From assembly GCA_011634665.1 (NCBI GenBank), contig WAEK01000024.1:1-64000 (forward strand): 64,000 nucleotides of DNA, in the 5' to 3' direction. A model generated the notes under the pieces. The model did not search any database. It was not told where the DNA came from and was given only the letters and a program-made list of their open reading frames with translations. Below, in pieces: positions 24,412-37,600 of this stretch (position 1 is its first letter; every line of letters starts with the position of its first letter). The translations under genes were made by a program, and so were the position numbers. The stretch is from Mortierella sp. BCC40632. Its lineage: Eukaryota; Mortierellomycota; Mortierellomycetes; Mortierellales; Mortierellaceae.

Positions 24412-26290
24412 ATGGCCGCTAGAGGAACAGCCAAGGTCTTGCAAAAGCTCGAAAAGTCCGTCGGCGATGGGAACTACTATGAGGCCCATCAGATGTACCG
24501 CACCGTCGCCAATCGGTAAGGGCTCCACCCATCCAGGAACAAAAGAGGATTAAAGTGCGAGCATACCAACGCTACAGATGAACTTCAACCATCACACCAT
24601 CCCTATAACTCATCATTGCATTCTAAAGCCAAAAGTAATTACAGCCCTTTGCAGCAGCCATGATTAACCCTTTTTTTTTCTTTTCTTTTTCTCGGCCTCC
24701 GCTACAGCTACGTAAAGGCACACAACTACTCAAGCGCAATTGAGCTTCTGCACTCGGGCGCGTTGCTCTTACTCAAGCACAAGCAGGCCGGAAGTGGTGC
24801 AGATCTGGCATTATACCTTATTGAAGTCTACAACCTCGACAAAACCCCTGTCACGGAAGAAACGAGAGGTAATAGATGAAGTTTACCTGTCAATGAAAGG
24901 AAGAGATGAGAGATTTATCGAAGTCATACTCAAACGGCGTATTTTGCTTCTGCCCCTTTCCTTATGGAAACGCTATAGATCGTATCTTTGACCTTGCGGA
25001 TTCGATGGATTCAACAAACAGTCAGCGCAGAACTTTTCTTCAAAACGCCATCAGGTACTGATACAACTGCTTCAAGGATATAGCGGGCAATTTTTGGGAA
25101 ATGAAAGTGTGTTTGCTGTCCGAGGAGTGAACAGTGAGCAGGATACTAGGGTATGCAGCAAGCTACAGGATACATTTAGGCATGGGTGACCAATAGTAGG
25201 ATGTGCCCAAATTCCGTCATTGGAGGCAAGGATTATAGGGCACTTACAGGACCAGTTATACTATTCTACTACAGTGGAACTCTAACATATTTTCTCACCA
25301 ATGTATGTCAACTATAGCTGGTCGGCAAACCAGGGCGAGTACAAGAATGGTGATCCCCTTCTCCAGCACTATGTTGGATTGCTTTTCTGGAAAGGTAAGG
25401 TCTTGGTATTTCTTGATGTATTTGTCCACTCCAAGAGATTGTTTACTCTTTTCATTTAGCCAACAAATACGTTGTCGAAGTCCCCCCCCCCTCCTCAGAA
25501 AGGACCCAAGAGATCTCTACTACATGTGATATCCTTCGAACCGGATCTTTCATGCCTAACACGAATTTTCTCTTTCTCTCATCTTTTCCCTTCCAATCTC
25601 TGCAACTTGATGACTGGAACCTTGACTACTTTCAGAAAAGGACTACAGTCAGGCAGAGGCCCATCTTCTCGTTGGAACACAGGAGAGCGCCGAAGCCCTA
25701 GGTCTTGTCTTGTTCGAGTGGTCAGAGCAGGAGCCTAGCCATGACAAGGGCGCCTATTTGCTCCGCGGCGTCCTCCAGGAGCTTGCCCAAATGAATTTGC
25801 GAGATGCCAATACCGTCTTTAAAACGTTTGTCGAGCGCCTCCCTGCGACTTACTTGGCGTCGGAGCAAAAGATTCCCGGTGGCAGCAAAAAATCCAAGTC
25901 AAGCATTCAGACATTCAAGTCATCCTTGCTAAACCTGACTCAGGTCGTCCTTCTTGCTTGTGAGACTGGTGACGCAATGACGTTCAAGCAGATCTCTGTC
26001 CGGTACAAGGGGGTTACCTCCATTGACGAGAACTTTGGCGCTGTAAGAAATCTACTGTATCTTTATTTAATGGATGGATCTGTCTTCCTTGTCTTGACTG
26101 TAAATTTACTGACAAGTGCTTTTGTCGCTATCTCTACTCTTTCTATTAACAGTTTATGACAACCATCGGAGAACTGTTCTTTGGTGTTCAAGCCCCCAAA
26201 CAGGCGAACATGCTTGCAGACTTAATGAACAGCCTCTTTGCAGGCCCCCCATCGACATCATCACGGCCCGCTATTGAGGAGATGGACTGA
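24412..26290 (+). CDS. GET4: GET4 homologue, tail-anchored protein insertion factor
   Basis: Six exons with consistent phases: 24412-24515, 24708-24868, 24979-25054, 25318-25394, 25636-26042 and 26153-26290, giving 320 residues, close to the usual Get4 length. The start MAARGTAKVLQKLEKSVGDG, with YYEAHQMYRTVANRY and YSSAIELLHSGALLLL, is typical of the Get4 alpha-helical solenoid. Get4 pairs with Get5 and bridges Sgt2 and Get3 in the cytosol, handing tail-anchored membrane proteins to the ER insertion pathway. The context CATCATGG supports the ATG. No odd feature apart from the number of introns. Confidence 0.92.
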
Positions 26291-26482
26291 AACGAATGAG
26301 ATATCATTCAATAAATACACTCCCCGTTTGTGCTGAGAACATTCTTTTAGACTATGGCTGACTGGTTTATTGACTAATGTATACATGAAGCCCTGGTAAA
26401 GGCTTTCTGGTGACAATGCTAATTCATGAAAATGACGAGGTGGGAGGTAGCAAAGAAAAAAACGAATAGATACAAAGAGATA

Positions 26483-28432
26483 TTACTTGTAGCAATGCCA
26501 CAGCGAACCCTTGCTCAGGATTCCGAGCTCGCAGACGAATCCATTCGGGTCTCCTTCATCAGGAGCACTGTGTCCCTCGCTTTCGCCATGTTCGCCCTGA
26601 CCCGAGGCAATCTCGTCCACCTTGGCCTCAAGATTCTCAATCAAGCCTTGCCAACGGTCTTGTCCATACACCAAAGCGGCTACGCGAGCCATCTTGAGTA
26701 CATCCCTAATATTCCTCGTTCCAGAATCTGGGTACGGCCATTCAGAGGGATCCTTAATGGCATATTCGGACAGATATTTAGTTGCATCCTCGATGGTGCC
26801 ACCGCCGACTTGGATTGGGACAGAGGTTTTGGAGTTGACTCGGATCTCTTTATCCTCAACGGGGCCAACATGACGCCAGAGATCTACTCCAAAGGAATCT
26901 GCCTGCATTGCTAGCAGCATCATTCCCTGGAGATTGAAGGTTGAATAAAAGAAACTGATTGGCCGGATCGTCTCGTGCGGCTGTGCACCATCCTTTCGAA
27001 TCTGTGGACCAATACGGACTGACTTGGAGTCCTCGGCATGCGAACGGGCATCGGCGGTTCGGCCAAGGAACTCGAGGATGGAGATGTATTGGACGGAGTA
27101 GTAGGTACCATGGTTGTTGTGGGCATTACGTTCCTGGTTGGCCTGGATGGATCCATGCATCCAGTCAAGATAGTCCGAGAACCAAGCCTGGAGATCTTTG
27201 ATCAGTGTAGGCTCTGCCTGCATTGCCTTTGAACCTCTGATCGTTTTGAGCGCGTCGAACATCCTGTTGGAAAATAAACAAAAAAAAGAGAGCGTTCCAA
27301 AGTTTAGATGTTGGTGTTGTGAGACATGTGGTTGTGACCCAAGTAAATGGTAAAAAAAAAAAAAGAAAAGAAAAGATCTAGGCCCTCCTGCAGCAGCAGC
27401 GTCCCCTGTCCACCCCCTTTGTCTGTTTTTTTTTTTTTTTTGACCACAACCACAACCAAGACAACGTGTACTCCCATTTGGATTCTCTTTGTTCACTTAC
27501 GCATAGACCTTGAACATATCGAGAACACCTTGTGCACGCCCGATATCGTTGCCAAAGATTAGGGAGCCATACTTGAGGTTCGGGTTCATCTTGGTGTCCG
27601 GGTCGAGGAACCACTGCTTGACACGAAAAACGATCTTTTCGGCATACCGTTCATCCCCTGTCCAGAAATACGCATGGCCCATAAAATGACAATCACGGAA
27701 TACCTTGCGCAGGAGGCGATAATCCCAGACAGAGTCCATGTCTGGGTTGGGCTTTCCATCCAGTCGAATGTAAGGTAGTCCGTCGGGGGTGTTGGGGTTC
27801 TTCCAAAAATACCTGGCCAGTGACGAATAGTCATGTTTGTCACCAGAAGGAGGAATCTTGGATGCTGGTTTTATCACAACAGAGTACATGCTGGTGTTGC
27901 GGTACGCAATGTTGGCCTGGTTAATGACATAGCGCACTGCGATCTCGCGTGCATCTCTGTTCTGGCCCTCGGCCAGGTACTGGGCAAGCTTCTCCCGCCC
28001 AATCTCGGCTTCTAGCCTGCGCTGAGACTCTGCAGGAAATCGAAGTTCACTAAACTCTGTTGGCAGATCGTCAGAGTGCTCGACAGCTTCTTCATCTTCA
28101 TCCTCATCCTCGTCAGCGTTATTGTTGTTGTTGCTTGGAGCTGGGGGCTGTTGTGGTGGTGGTCGCTTCCGAAGTCGATCCTGCTCCAATTGGTTTAGTA
28201 GTTGTTGTTGACGCTCAATTTCTGCCTGCACCTGTTGACGCTGGCGATCCATCTGGCGCTGACTCTCAGCTTCGCGAAAGGTGATCTCTTCAGGGCTCAG
28301 CGTCTCTTGACGCCAGCCTGCGCGGCCAATTGAGTTGTCAGAGTAAGGGGTGAGGGTCATTAGCAGCATAAAGATACAAAGTCCGAGGACGATGGTCAGC
28401 GTGCGCTTGGATAGCCCACGCGAATAGCCCAT
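26483..28432 (-). CDS. membrane-anchored alginate-lyase-family protein (PL5-like)
   Basis: Exons 28432-27501 and 27263-26483 join in frame across a 237-nt intron (GTAAGT / CAACAG), giving 570 residues. Residues 10-29 form a single hydrophobic segment after a basic start, so this is a type II membrane protein with a lumenal or outside catalytic domain. Then come a Gln-rich coiled coil (about 45-90), an Asn/acidic linker, and an alginate_lyase fold from about residue 150 (PYIRLDGKPNPD, FRDCHFMGHAYFWTGDERYA, LIFGNDIGRAQGVLDMF). NAHNNHGTYY near residue 360 matches the Asn-His catalytic motif of PL5 lyases. The family cleaves beta-1,4-linked uronates by beta-elimination. In Mucoromycota, polyuronates occur in the cell wall, so a wall-polymer substrate is a reasonable inference. 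Confidence 0.82.
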
Positions 28433-29276
28433 GATGAGAGATTTCTGTTGGACCCGGTGTGCTTGTTGAGTGAGTTAAAAAAAAGAGTAGAGTCTTTGTG
28501 ATCCACCAGTAACTCTCGCCTTTAGCAGGCTTTTTTTTTTTTTTTTTTTTTTGTGGATGTGCGTGTGTGTCTGTGGAAATGGAGTAGGATGAGGATGGAG
28601 AGGAGAATGAAGTGAAAGAGAGAGAGAACTAATGAATGAGCAAGAGAATGGATGAAAGAGAAAGGAGAACAGGAAGAATAGAGAGTGAAAGAAAAAGGGA
28701 GGAGAGTGGCGGCGGGCTGAGGACCGCAGGGGGCTAAAGTAAGGCGCAAGAGTGGAGGAAAAAAAAAAAAAAAGAAAGAGGAGAGATGAGTGGTGTCCAG
28801 GGGGGAGCGAGAGGTATGGGGAGCGGGCCAGAAGGACAATGCGTTCACACAGGTTGGGCTACGCCCTCGCTAAATATATACTGCCTTGCCATCACTGCCA
28901 CAGGGACAACACAGGACACAGGGTCACCCCTGCCCAGTAGAGCCATGTGTACTCCTTTCCGTTCTCTCAATCTCTTTCTCTCCCTCTCTCTCTCTTTCTT
29001 CCCTTGTCTGCGCCCTCACTGTTCTGCGCACCTTCCATGTTTCCTTCGAGCCCGAGTGCCAAAAGTGAGCCCTGGCCCGCCGCGCGTCGACCATGCTCTC
29101 TTTTGTCCAAAGGATGTTTGTCCTATCTTTCTTGGCCCTTCAAGCTTTGCACACTAGCCAATCTTGGCAAAAGCTCTACCCTCCATGGCCTATTCATCCG
29201 AGGAAGAGCAAACCTGGTAACACACGCCGCTAGACATTTTCTCAAAGTGATTGTATTTGGTGGCAAACTGCCGGCT
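28433..29276. other. intergenic, purine-rich and low complexity
   Basis: Holds the promoter region of the alginate-lyase-family gene (poly-T at 28531-28552, then GA-rich sequence to about 28790). CT-rich sequence at 28970-29000 precedes the 3' end of the amino acid transporter. No gene recognised. Confidence 0.55.
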
Positions 29277-31600
29277 CTAATTGTACCCGATCATCTTCCT
29301 TAGCGTGATTGTTGTGGCAACAATCATCACAAAGGTTCCAAACACCAGGAGCACCACTGCGCTCACATCTAACCAAAGCTCGGTCTTGCGGTTCGGCGAT
29401 CGTCTATGCCCAGAGATCGGGGAGCCCGCGGTTGATGCGGAAGAAGGTGAACTTGCTAGCGATGACAGTGCCCCGTACGATTCTGAGGTTCGATCGCCCT
29501 TCAATAAGGGTTCGGCCGTCGAATCTTCACTTCCGTAGCCGATCGATGAGAGCCTCTTCCCTTGCCACCATTGCTGTCGTTGTTTTTGAGTTGAGATTCC
29601 GTACTCTGTGTGAGCAGGGTCATGTTGTCTCTCAGCTGCCAGCTTCTTCCTTAAATAGGCTTGATATTCTTCATCGTCATTAGTAATGCTAGTAGCCTCC
29701 TCCTCTTCGCTACTGTCTTCGAACCGATCTTGACCCTGCTCAAGAGCTGTTCCATTAAAACTAGCACCTGAAAGTGAACTGCTAGAGACTGATGGCGAAA
29801 CCTGTAGCCCTGTGCTCTTTTGCTCCCATTGCACTTGCTGTTGTTGGATTCGCTCTCGCAATCTCTGGCCACCGTCCTTGGACCAGAACACAATGATGTA
29901 ACAGGCACCTGGGATGATGTAGGCCAAAAATGTCGAACAAAATCCGCCAATTAGCTGGTACAAAAGTCCTAGGTCCGCAATAAAGACACCACAGGCAAGG
30001 ATTGGTAAAAAGAGTCCGATCGTCGTGTAAACATGTTCAGCATCTGTCGGAGACTTGAAATTGTCTTCGTGCCCAAGAACTTTGTGCAGAGAGGCTCGAG
30101 CTGGGTAGAACTGTTACAAGGAGATCATTATATAACATGTCAACAAAGAAAGCTAGATACTAACCAATTCCAACTTGGCACTTGCCCAAAAAAAAAAAAA
30201 AAAAAAAAAAAAAAAGGTTGTAAAGGCTTACCGCTTGTGGAACTGTCAGGAACATGGAAAAGCCCAGCAAGATGCGCCCAATATTGATCAGGTCGTCAGA
30301 GGAAGGAAACGAGTTGAAAATATTGGGCTGAACATCTTCGCCAAAGGCAACAAAGCCAATGATTGCGAACACGAACGAGATCAACCATGAGAAAAACACG
30401 GCAACACCTGTAGCTTGTCCCCAAGCCTTTCTCGTTGGCTGCGCCAGCGTCGCAAAGTTCAAAAACGCCGTCTAATTCAAGAAGGAAAAGAAAAAAAGAA
30501 AAGGGAATTGAGCAACTGAGTTCAGTTGGGGTTACCATAGAGCGCATTGTTCGTGACCTGAATATTCGCACGCGTACCTGGGCTGAGAGCATAGCAAAAG
30601 CCATCACACCAATTGCAGGAAAGACATTATCTCCCACAAAATCATACGATCGCTTGTGTTCAGGCGCATATTGGAATCCTCGGAGGGCAACAATGACAAG
30701 GATCGGTGGAAGGGTCATCACAGAGATCATGGACGCCCGGGCCAGCGAGCCAATAGAGCGGTAAAAGAGAAGGGGGAAAATCTGAATCGACAGTAGTTAG
30801 TGATGGTCTAATAAAAGGGAGAGCGTAGTTCACTTGAAGAGCAGTTGCATCATGAACAATTCGGGACTGCAGCAAACTTACAAAGATGAGCGAAGAAAAA
30901 AAGATAACCCATTCGCGACTAGTAGAATATCCGAGAAGTTTCAGGATTACGGGTATAGTGTCGCCGATGACGATCATATATGTTATACATGCTCCTGCTG
31001 TCTGGAAGAAAATCATCCCATTCAAGAGGTAGAAACCAAATCTACCCATTGTTGCTATAATCCATAGCAAACAGAGTGAGATGGGAATACATGGGAAATG
31101 ATGCAAACTTGATTAGTGCCTGCAGTTCAAGCAGCGAATTCAGCTTCATTGTAAATAATATGGCGGGTTTTTTCTTTTCTTTTCTTTTCTTCGCCTTATT
31201 ATCTCTTGCTCATACCTTCGGTGAGCATCGCATACTTGTAGACGTTAATACGCTTCCCAGTAATGATGAGAGTATTCAACGCCAACCAGCAGAGAACAGC
31301 TACTACAGCTGAGAGCAAAATGCCGAGCCCAAAGCCACATTCCCTAGAATAGACGTGTCAGTCTTCTTGACTAACAACAGTGCCAGGATTCCATGCCAAA
31401 TAAAATGCTGTGTATGATCAAGATTTAGCTTACTTGATCGCAAAGGAAAGAGCCAGGATCCCTGAACCAACCGTACAATTCAGAATATTGAACGACACTA
31501 CCAAATGTGGGCAAAAAAAGGGAGAGAGAAAGAGAGAAAGAGAGAGGGAGAGAGGGAGGGAGAGAAGGGCGGTTAGTACAAGACTATTCCTCATAGGATC

Positions 31601-31631
<31 letters not shown>

Positions 31632-32067
31632 CAATGACAAATGCGAGGATGACTCGTAGGTAGGACGTGTGAGTGAGGCGTGAATTGCGCGATCCAGCAG
31701 AGAATGAGAGTGGGAGAGGACACACGCGCGGCGGAAAAAAGGATAAAAAGGGTCCAATCGTTTTGGGATGGCACAATTTGACAGTGTGATGGCTCATATT
31801 AATTTTTTCCGCGACTGCGGTTCCTGACTGTTGGTTGGTTGTCAATGCTGGAGAGGAGACTTGGGCACATCTTAGCAAATGTGAGGTCCAGAAGAGGCCA
31901 TCCACAAGGTGGAGGAGAGTGGTTGCTCTAAAGGACCACTCAGGCATTTAAATAAATGAGACGATATGCCATGGGTTAACTATACCTTCAAGTACGGAGC
32001 AAGTGCCAGTGCCTATCTGATCCGAAGAGCTTGATCGCCCGACGGTGCTCGGAGACCGCGAGGGCAT
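29277..32067 (-). CDS. vacuolar-type amino acid transporter, AVT/SLC38-like
   Basis: Seven exons fit in frame: 32067-31986, 31497-31434, 31343-31216, 31054-30882, 30781-30578, 30471-30232 and 30110-29277, giving 574 residues. The first intron is 488 nt and purine-rich. The start leads into SFNILNCTVGSGILALSFAI, the conserved first helix of the amino-acid/auxin permease family, followed by MIVIGDTIPVIL and about eleven hydrophobic helices ending near the C-terminus. A 150-residue hydrophilic Ser/Gln-rich loop, including SSEEEEATSI, lies before the last helix. Fungal AVT5/6 and animal SLC38 relatives move neutral, acidic or basic amino acids out of the vacuole or lysosome with protons. Substrate and membrane are not determined by sequence. 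Confidence 0.85.
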
Positions 32068-32560
32068 GGCGCAAAAGGGGAGGAGAGAGAGAGGACAAAG
32101 CGGTGATTGATGTAAAGACAAGCGCAGGTTTGAAGCTGAGAAGGGTGTATCGGTGGAGAGAGAGAGAGAAAGGGATAGGGAAAAGGAAAGGAAGAGAAAG
32201 AGAAAGAGAAAGAGAAATAGAGAGAAAGAGTGAGCGAGAGAGAAAGAAAGAAAGATTAAGCAAAGGAGCAAGAAAATGTAGCGAGAAGAGGAATGGGAGA
32301 GAGGAGGTAAAGTCGGAAGAAAAAGTGAAAAAGAGAGACACAAGGTATGTTGGAAGAAGTGGTGCAGGGGCGAAGTCATAGAGTCAGGCTTTTATGAGGT
32401 TTGCAGCGCGCCACCGCTCCTTTGCATTCTCTATTCCTGCACGCCTGTTCTGAGGCACGGAGGTCAGGCCAGGCACGCGTGAGCGTGTGGATGGGGCCAC
32501 GCGGGCCATTCATTTCATCTCCATTTCATCTCACCCTCCTTCAATGTTCCATCACACGAT

Positions 32561-32574
32561 CCAATCTTATAAAG
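32561..32574 (+). promoter_or_regulatory. CCAAT plus TATA box of the F-box gene
   Basis: CCAAT (32561-32565) directly precedes TATAAAG (32568-32574), about 145 bp upstream of the ATG at 32718. This spacing suits a TATA box with a 5' UTR of roughly 110 nt. Confidence 0.6.
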
Positions 32575-32717
32575 GCCCATGCGCAATCTCCCCCACCCGT
32601 GTTGACTCCCTGCATCAATACGCACTTCTCTAGAGAAGCATATCCAACACGTCTACCCAAAGAACTCGGCTTTCAATCGCACAGCTGCCAACTTTGTTTT
32701 TATAACATCCGACTAAA

Positions 32718-34355
32718 ATGGCCAAAGCACTCAATGCACCAATGATCTCCATCTTTTCAATCCAGCACATTGTTGATCAGATTGCCATCAACCTCAGTCC
32801 TTCAGATACAATTGCTTGTTGCTGTGTTTGCAGATCGTGGAATACACACTTCTTCCCACACATCTATCGCGAGCTGACCTTCAGGCAGCCTCGCTATGAC
32901 TCTGACTTGACACCTCTTGCTCAGAACACGCACTTTGTCCGTTCTCTCACTCTTTTCAGTCCTGCCCTTCGCTCTTTACCTCCTCCAGTCCTCCTCCTGA
33001 CAAACCTTCAGACCCTTCGCCTCTTCTGTCGTACAGACTGGCATAGTGTCTGCTGGGATATGAACACTGCTGATTACAGCGCGCCATTTCCAGCAAATGC
33101 TCTACCACTGACATTTCTCAGAAATAATTCTCGACTCACACGGCTGGATCTCTTGATCACCCACTCCTCTCCTGGACCCCAAGTGCTGAGCAAGACATTT
33201 CTAATGTCTGTGAAGAGTCTCCATATGCTGAAGAAACTAGAGTGTCGCGCCGAGTACACTGCCACTTTTTTGCAGATCGTGCCTAATCTCCCAGAATCGC
33301 TCCAAGAGCTAGCACTTGTTGGTGCCTCAGGCTGGACAGATATTGACACATCCCTTGATCAACATCCCATCTATGAGCTTCCACAACTAAAGCTTCACTG
33401 TTTAAAGCTCGAGGTCCAAGTGAATGACCAATCTCTGCAATGGACACGGTCTCTTCTTCAGAGATGTCCTGAACTTCGACGACTCGATCTGACACTCAAC
33501 TCAGCTTGGGCTAGTATCAAGATGTTGGAGGAACAAGTCGCAACAGTGGTAGACACATTGACTGAGTGCTGCTCGACAATGCTTCAGGAGTTTGTGATGT
33601 GTGGCAGTCACTTGGATGAAAGAACTCTTGGGAAATTGATACGAGGCTGCCCTCATCTCAACTCATTCTTGCTACGCTATCTGTTCCATATGCAAGCTAT
33701 CTCGGTCACCGCAAATAGACCCTCGACAGTTTTTACAATGGATGCTGAGCCATCTCTATTAGAGTTTTTTGCTCTGCCGCCTCCACTTGGAAATATCATG
33801 GATTCAATCCCTCCTCGCATCTCAACATTGACGACAGTGGGTGTATACGATTCGGTAGTGAGATATGAGCTTGTTCCATTGCTCTTGACATCATGCCCGC
33901 ACTTGAGAGAACTTCAATTTATAACTGAAAACAAAGGCGAGCCCGTTGGAGGTGTGAGTCTTCTTGAGCTAACTCGTGCGTATTGGACCTGCACTGGCCT
34001 CAGAATCCTGGTAATTCCTTTGACTGATCGCCGAATATCTACCCCAGAGTTCAGAAAGCAAGACTTGATTGAGGGCAGAATTTGTGGAAAAGATGGTGAT
34101 AGTTTGATGATCCCCGAGAACCAGGTAGCTGTCCTTCTTGTGGAGCTCCTTCAGAAGCTCCGCTCCCTTCAGAAGTTTGTCAGGTCAAGCTCGAGCTTTC
34201 AATGGAACCCGCGAGATAACTTTGATACCCTTCATGAGACTGCTCAGGGGCATCTAGATCGTTTGGGGCACTCTTACACCTTTAGTCGTGATGATTTTTT
34301 GCTCTTGGGACTCGATCCAACCTTCTTTGGCGATTGGAATGAATACGATTACTAG
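32718..34355 (+). CDS. single-exon F-box-like/LRR protein
   Basis: Uninterrupted 545-residue frame. The start at 32718 follows the TATA box and AAAATGG context. Residues 10-50 look like a divergent F-box (IFSIQHIVDQIAINLSPSD, then CCCVCRSWNTHFFPHIY). The rest has leucine-rich repeats (LQTLRLFCR, LTRLDLLI, LRRLDLTLN, LRELQFITE). Such proteins act as SCF substrate adaptors and form large lineage-specific families in Mortierella-type fungi. The substrate cannot be inferred. No repeats or breaks disturb the frame. Confidence 0.8.
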   Translation: MAKALNAPMISIFSIQHIVDQIAINLSPSDTIACCCVCRSWNTHFFPHIYRELTFRQPRYDSDLTPLAQNTHFVRSLTLFSPALRSLPPPVLLLTNLQTLRLFCRTDWHSVCWDMNTADYSAPFPANALPLTFLRNNSRLTRLDLLITHSSPGPQVLSKTFLMSVKSLHMLKKLECRAEYTATFLQIVPNLPESLQELALVGASGWTDIDTSLDQHPIYELPQLKLHCLKLEVQVNDQSLQWTRSLLQRCPELRRLDLTLNSAWASIKMLEEQVATVVDTLTECCSTMLQEFVMCGSHLDERTLGKLIRGCPHLNSFLLRYLFHMQAISVTANRPSTVFTMDAEPSLLEFFALPPPLGNIMDSIPPRISTLTTVGVYDSVVRYELVPLLLTSCPHLRELQFITENKGEPVGGVSLLELTRAYWTCTGLRILVIPLTDRRISTPEFRKQDLIEGRICGKDGDSLMIPENQVAVLLVELLQKLRSLQKFVRSSSSFQWNPRDNFDTLHETAQGHLDRLGHSYTFSRDDFLLLGLDPTFFGDWNEYDY

Positions 34356-34607
34356 AATTTTGATTCAACCCTTTGTGGTAGTCAGTGTCCTCACTACTAA
34401 AGCCAAGGATTCATTTTTTGTCAGAACATATTTTGACGGATCTTAAAACGCCAGCTTTAATATACTATACTGATTAGGGGCAATGGCGAAAAAAAAAAAG
34501 AAAGAAATGAGGTATTTGTATGCTACAGTGCACGACCCACTTCACGGAGTCGAAAAAAATGATAAATAAAAAAAAAACTGAATGGATAGTGGAAGAGATC
34601 AATCTAC

Positions 34608-37600
34608 TTAGTCAGTCTCCTTGATCTCTCCGGCTTGCTGAGCCAAGCTATAAAACAATGACCCAGGTCGCTTCAAAAGAATCTGTGGATGTTCGAACTC
34701 CGCGACGCGGCCCTTCTCCAGCACTAGGATTTTGTCCGAGTCCATGACCGTTTTGATACGGTGAGCAATTGTCAGGATAGTTCGGTCTGCGAATTCCTTT
34801 CGAATGGTCCGCTGAATCAACTCGTCCGTTTCTACATCCACAGCTGCTGTCGCTTCGTCCAAGATCAAGATCTTGGTCTTTCTCAACAATGCTCTGGCAA
34901 GGCAGATCAGTGACCTTTGACCCACCGAGAAGTTGTCTCCGTTTTGGGTCACCTGGAATGAGAGACCGCCAGCTAGAGATGCAATATGTTCTTTCAAATG
35001 GGCACGGTCAAGAGCCTCCCAAATGTCTGCATCCTGCAATTCGTGGAACGGGTCCAAGTTCTCGCGAACTGAGCCAACAAACAGCGTTGGATCCTGAGGA
35101 ATGATTGCCAAATGCTGTCGGAGGTATTTCAGTCCAACGGTTGAAATGTCAACTCCATCGATCCAAATCGATCCACCATCCTCCGCGACTGCCACCTTCT
35201 CCAGATCCACGACTTCATCCTCCTTGGTTGGGTCTGCATCTGCATCGGTTGCATTATGGCATGCCTTGGCTAACACACTGTTGGCAGCCTCGACAATACG
35301 GAACAAAGCCAAAGTCAGCGAGGATTTTCCGGCACCAGTTCGACCAACAATACCGACCTTCTCTCCAGGCTGGACCTCGAACGAAACATTCTTGATCACA
35401 AGGTCCAGCCCCTCGCGATAACGTGTCGAGTAGTTTTTGAACTCGACATGTCCCTTGTCAGGCCAGTTTTCGGGCAATTCAACATCTGTCGTGGCTGGTG
35501 CCTCTGGGTTCTTGTTTGAGTATTCATCCACTCGTTCCACGGCAACGAGCTGATTCTGGAGATCGCAGTACGAGCGCACCAACCAAGTAATATCCATTGT
35601 GACACTGAGCGCATATGAAAGTGCTAGTCCAACACTTCCAGAATTCAGAGAATTGCGACTCAACACCGCAAACAGGGCAGCGGCCAAAACTACGATTGCA
35701 CCCAGGGTCTCAAGTCGAATTTGCAACCAACGGTTAGAGACAATCCATGAAAAGTAGGCATTGGCGGCGATGTCGGCTTTAGCGGCATTCTCTTGAATAA
35801 ACCGGTCATTGGCTCCTATAGCACGGATAGTCGTTACTCCAGCAAGTGTTTCGCTAAAGTGCTGGTAAATAGGAGATTTTGAGACAGAGTCGATTCGCTT
35901 GAGAGCACGGGAAGACCGAATGTAGTAAGCCTGGATGATAAGGTAGAGTATCACCAATGGCGGAACCACTGCCAAGAAGACAGGAGTCTCGGTTGCGATG
36001 ACAACAACAGTGCCAAGGACAGATGTTCCACAGACAAAGACGTTGATAAAATTCCATGGCAAGAGCTCATCGATGCCGAATACATCGCTTGAGAAACGGT
36101 TGACAATACGGCCCAGAGGAGTTGTGTCAAAGAATGACATTGGCAATCGAAGCAAGTTGGACAACAATCGAGTGTGCAGGCGTGTCGACGCTCGAATCGC
36201 TGCCAAGACCATCGACACATATCCTGCTCCGACGTTCATCATCATGTAGAGTATAATCAACGCTGCATATACACCCAAGAATTCGCCGACGGTGTGCTTT
36301 CCAGTTCCTGCGACGCCTGCCCAATACTTAAGCCAAATATTGGTTCCGATCTGACAAGCTTGTCCGAGGATAAAGACAGCTGCGACCATGAATGAGTATC
36401 GATACGAGGCAGCCTTGGCGTAGATCTTGTAAACGTTCCAGGAAACACTTCCGGCGACCATTTTCTCATCTGCAACAAGTTCAGCCTTGTCGTCTTTTTT
36501 GTCATCAGTATTGGTATCCTTATTGTTGCCCTGTTCATCGTCATTGGCTGACTCGACATCCGTGTCATTATCATCAGAAGATGATCCCGACTTCTTGCTC
36601 TTCTTCTCTTTTCCTCTGTTGACCGAGTAATCAGTAATCAATTGGTAGAAAGAGCTCTTGTTCTCCATAAGTGCGCGGTATTGGCCCGTCTCGCTAATCC
36701 GACCATCCTTGACAACAACAATTTGGTCCACCTGTTCCAAATGGTGGATCGCATGAGTGACAAGAATACGAGTCTTATCTTTGAGTAGGCCATTGGGACC
36801 AATAAGGTGCTCCCAAAGATGTTGGTCCACATGTGCATCAACAGCACTTAGCGGGTCATCAAACAGGTATACATCTGCATTCTCGTAGGCAGCACGCGCA
36901 AGCGAGACGCGCTGTTTCTGTCCTCCAGAAAGGTTGATGCCACGCTCTCCAATTTCGGTCATGTCGCCTCCTGGGAGCATAGCAATATCGGGCAAGAGAC
37001 CACAAGCCATAAGGATGTGATCGTACCGCTCCTGGTTGAACTCATTCCCAAAGATAATGTTGTCCTTGAGGGTTGCATTCACGATCCAAGCCTGCTGAGC
37101 GACATAAGCCATTGATCCATATACTTTGACCGTTCCTTGACGCCGGTACATATCACCAATGATAGCGTTCAGCAATGAAGTCTTGCCCTGACCCACGCGG
37201 CCAACTACAGCTGTTAAATCGCCACGTGCAATAGACAAGTTGATATCCACCAGAGTTGGCCCATAGTTCTTTTCCACAGGTACAGGTTTCTCAGGGATAG
37301 GCTTCCCAGCTTTGCGAGCTTCCTTTTCCAATTGCTTCTGTTTCTTGTCCTCGACCTTTTCACGTCTTTTCCGCTCCTTCTCGGACTCTACTTCTGGCCC
37401 TTCAGTTTCCCAAGCAAAGACTCCGTTCGTGATCTCGATCAAAGGTACATTTGGGTCTTCAGGCAATGTCTTAATAGACTCGGTGGTAGACTCTGAGATT
37501 TCCTCCGCCAACAAAAACTTTTGGATACGTGTTGTCGCCACAGTGACACCGATCGTCTCAGCGATGATATGTGACAACATTCCAATTGGTCGGTTCAACA

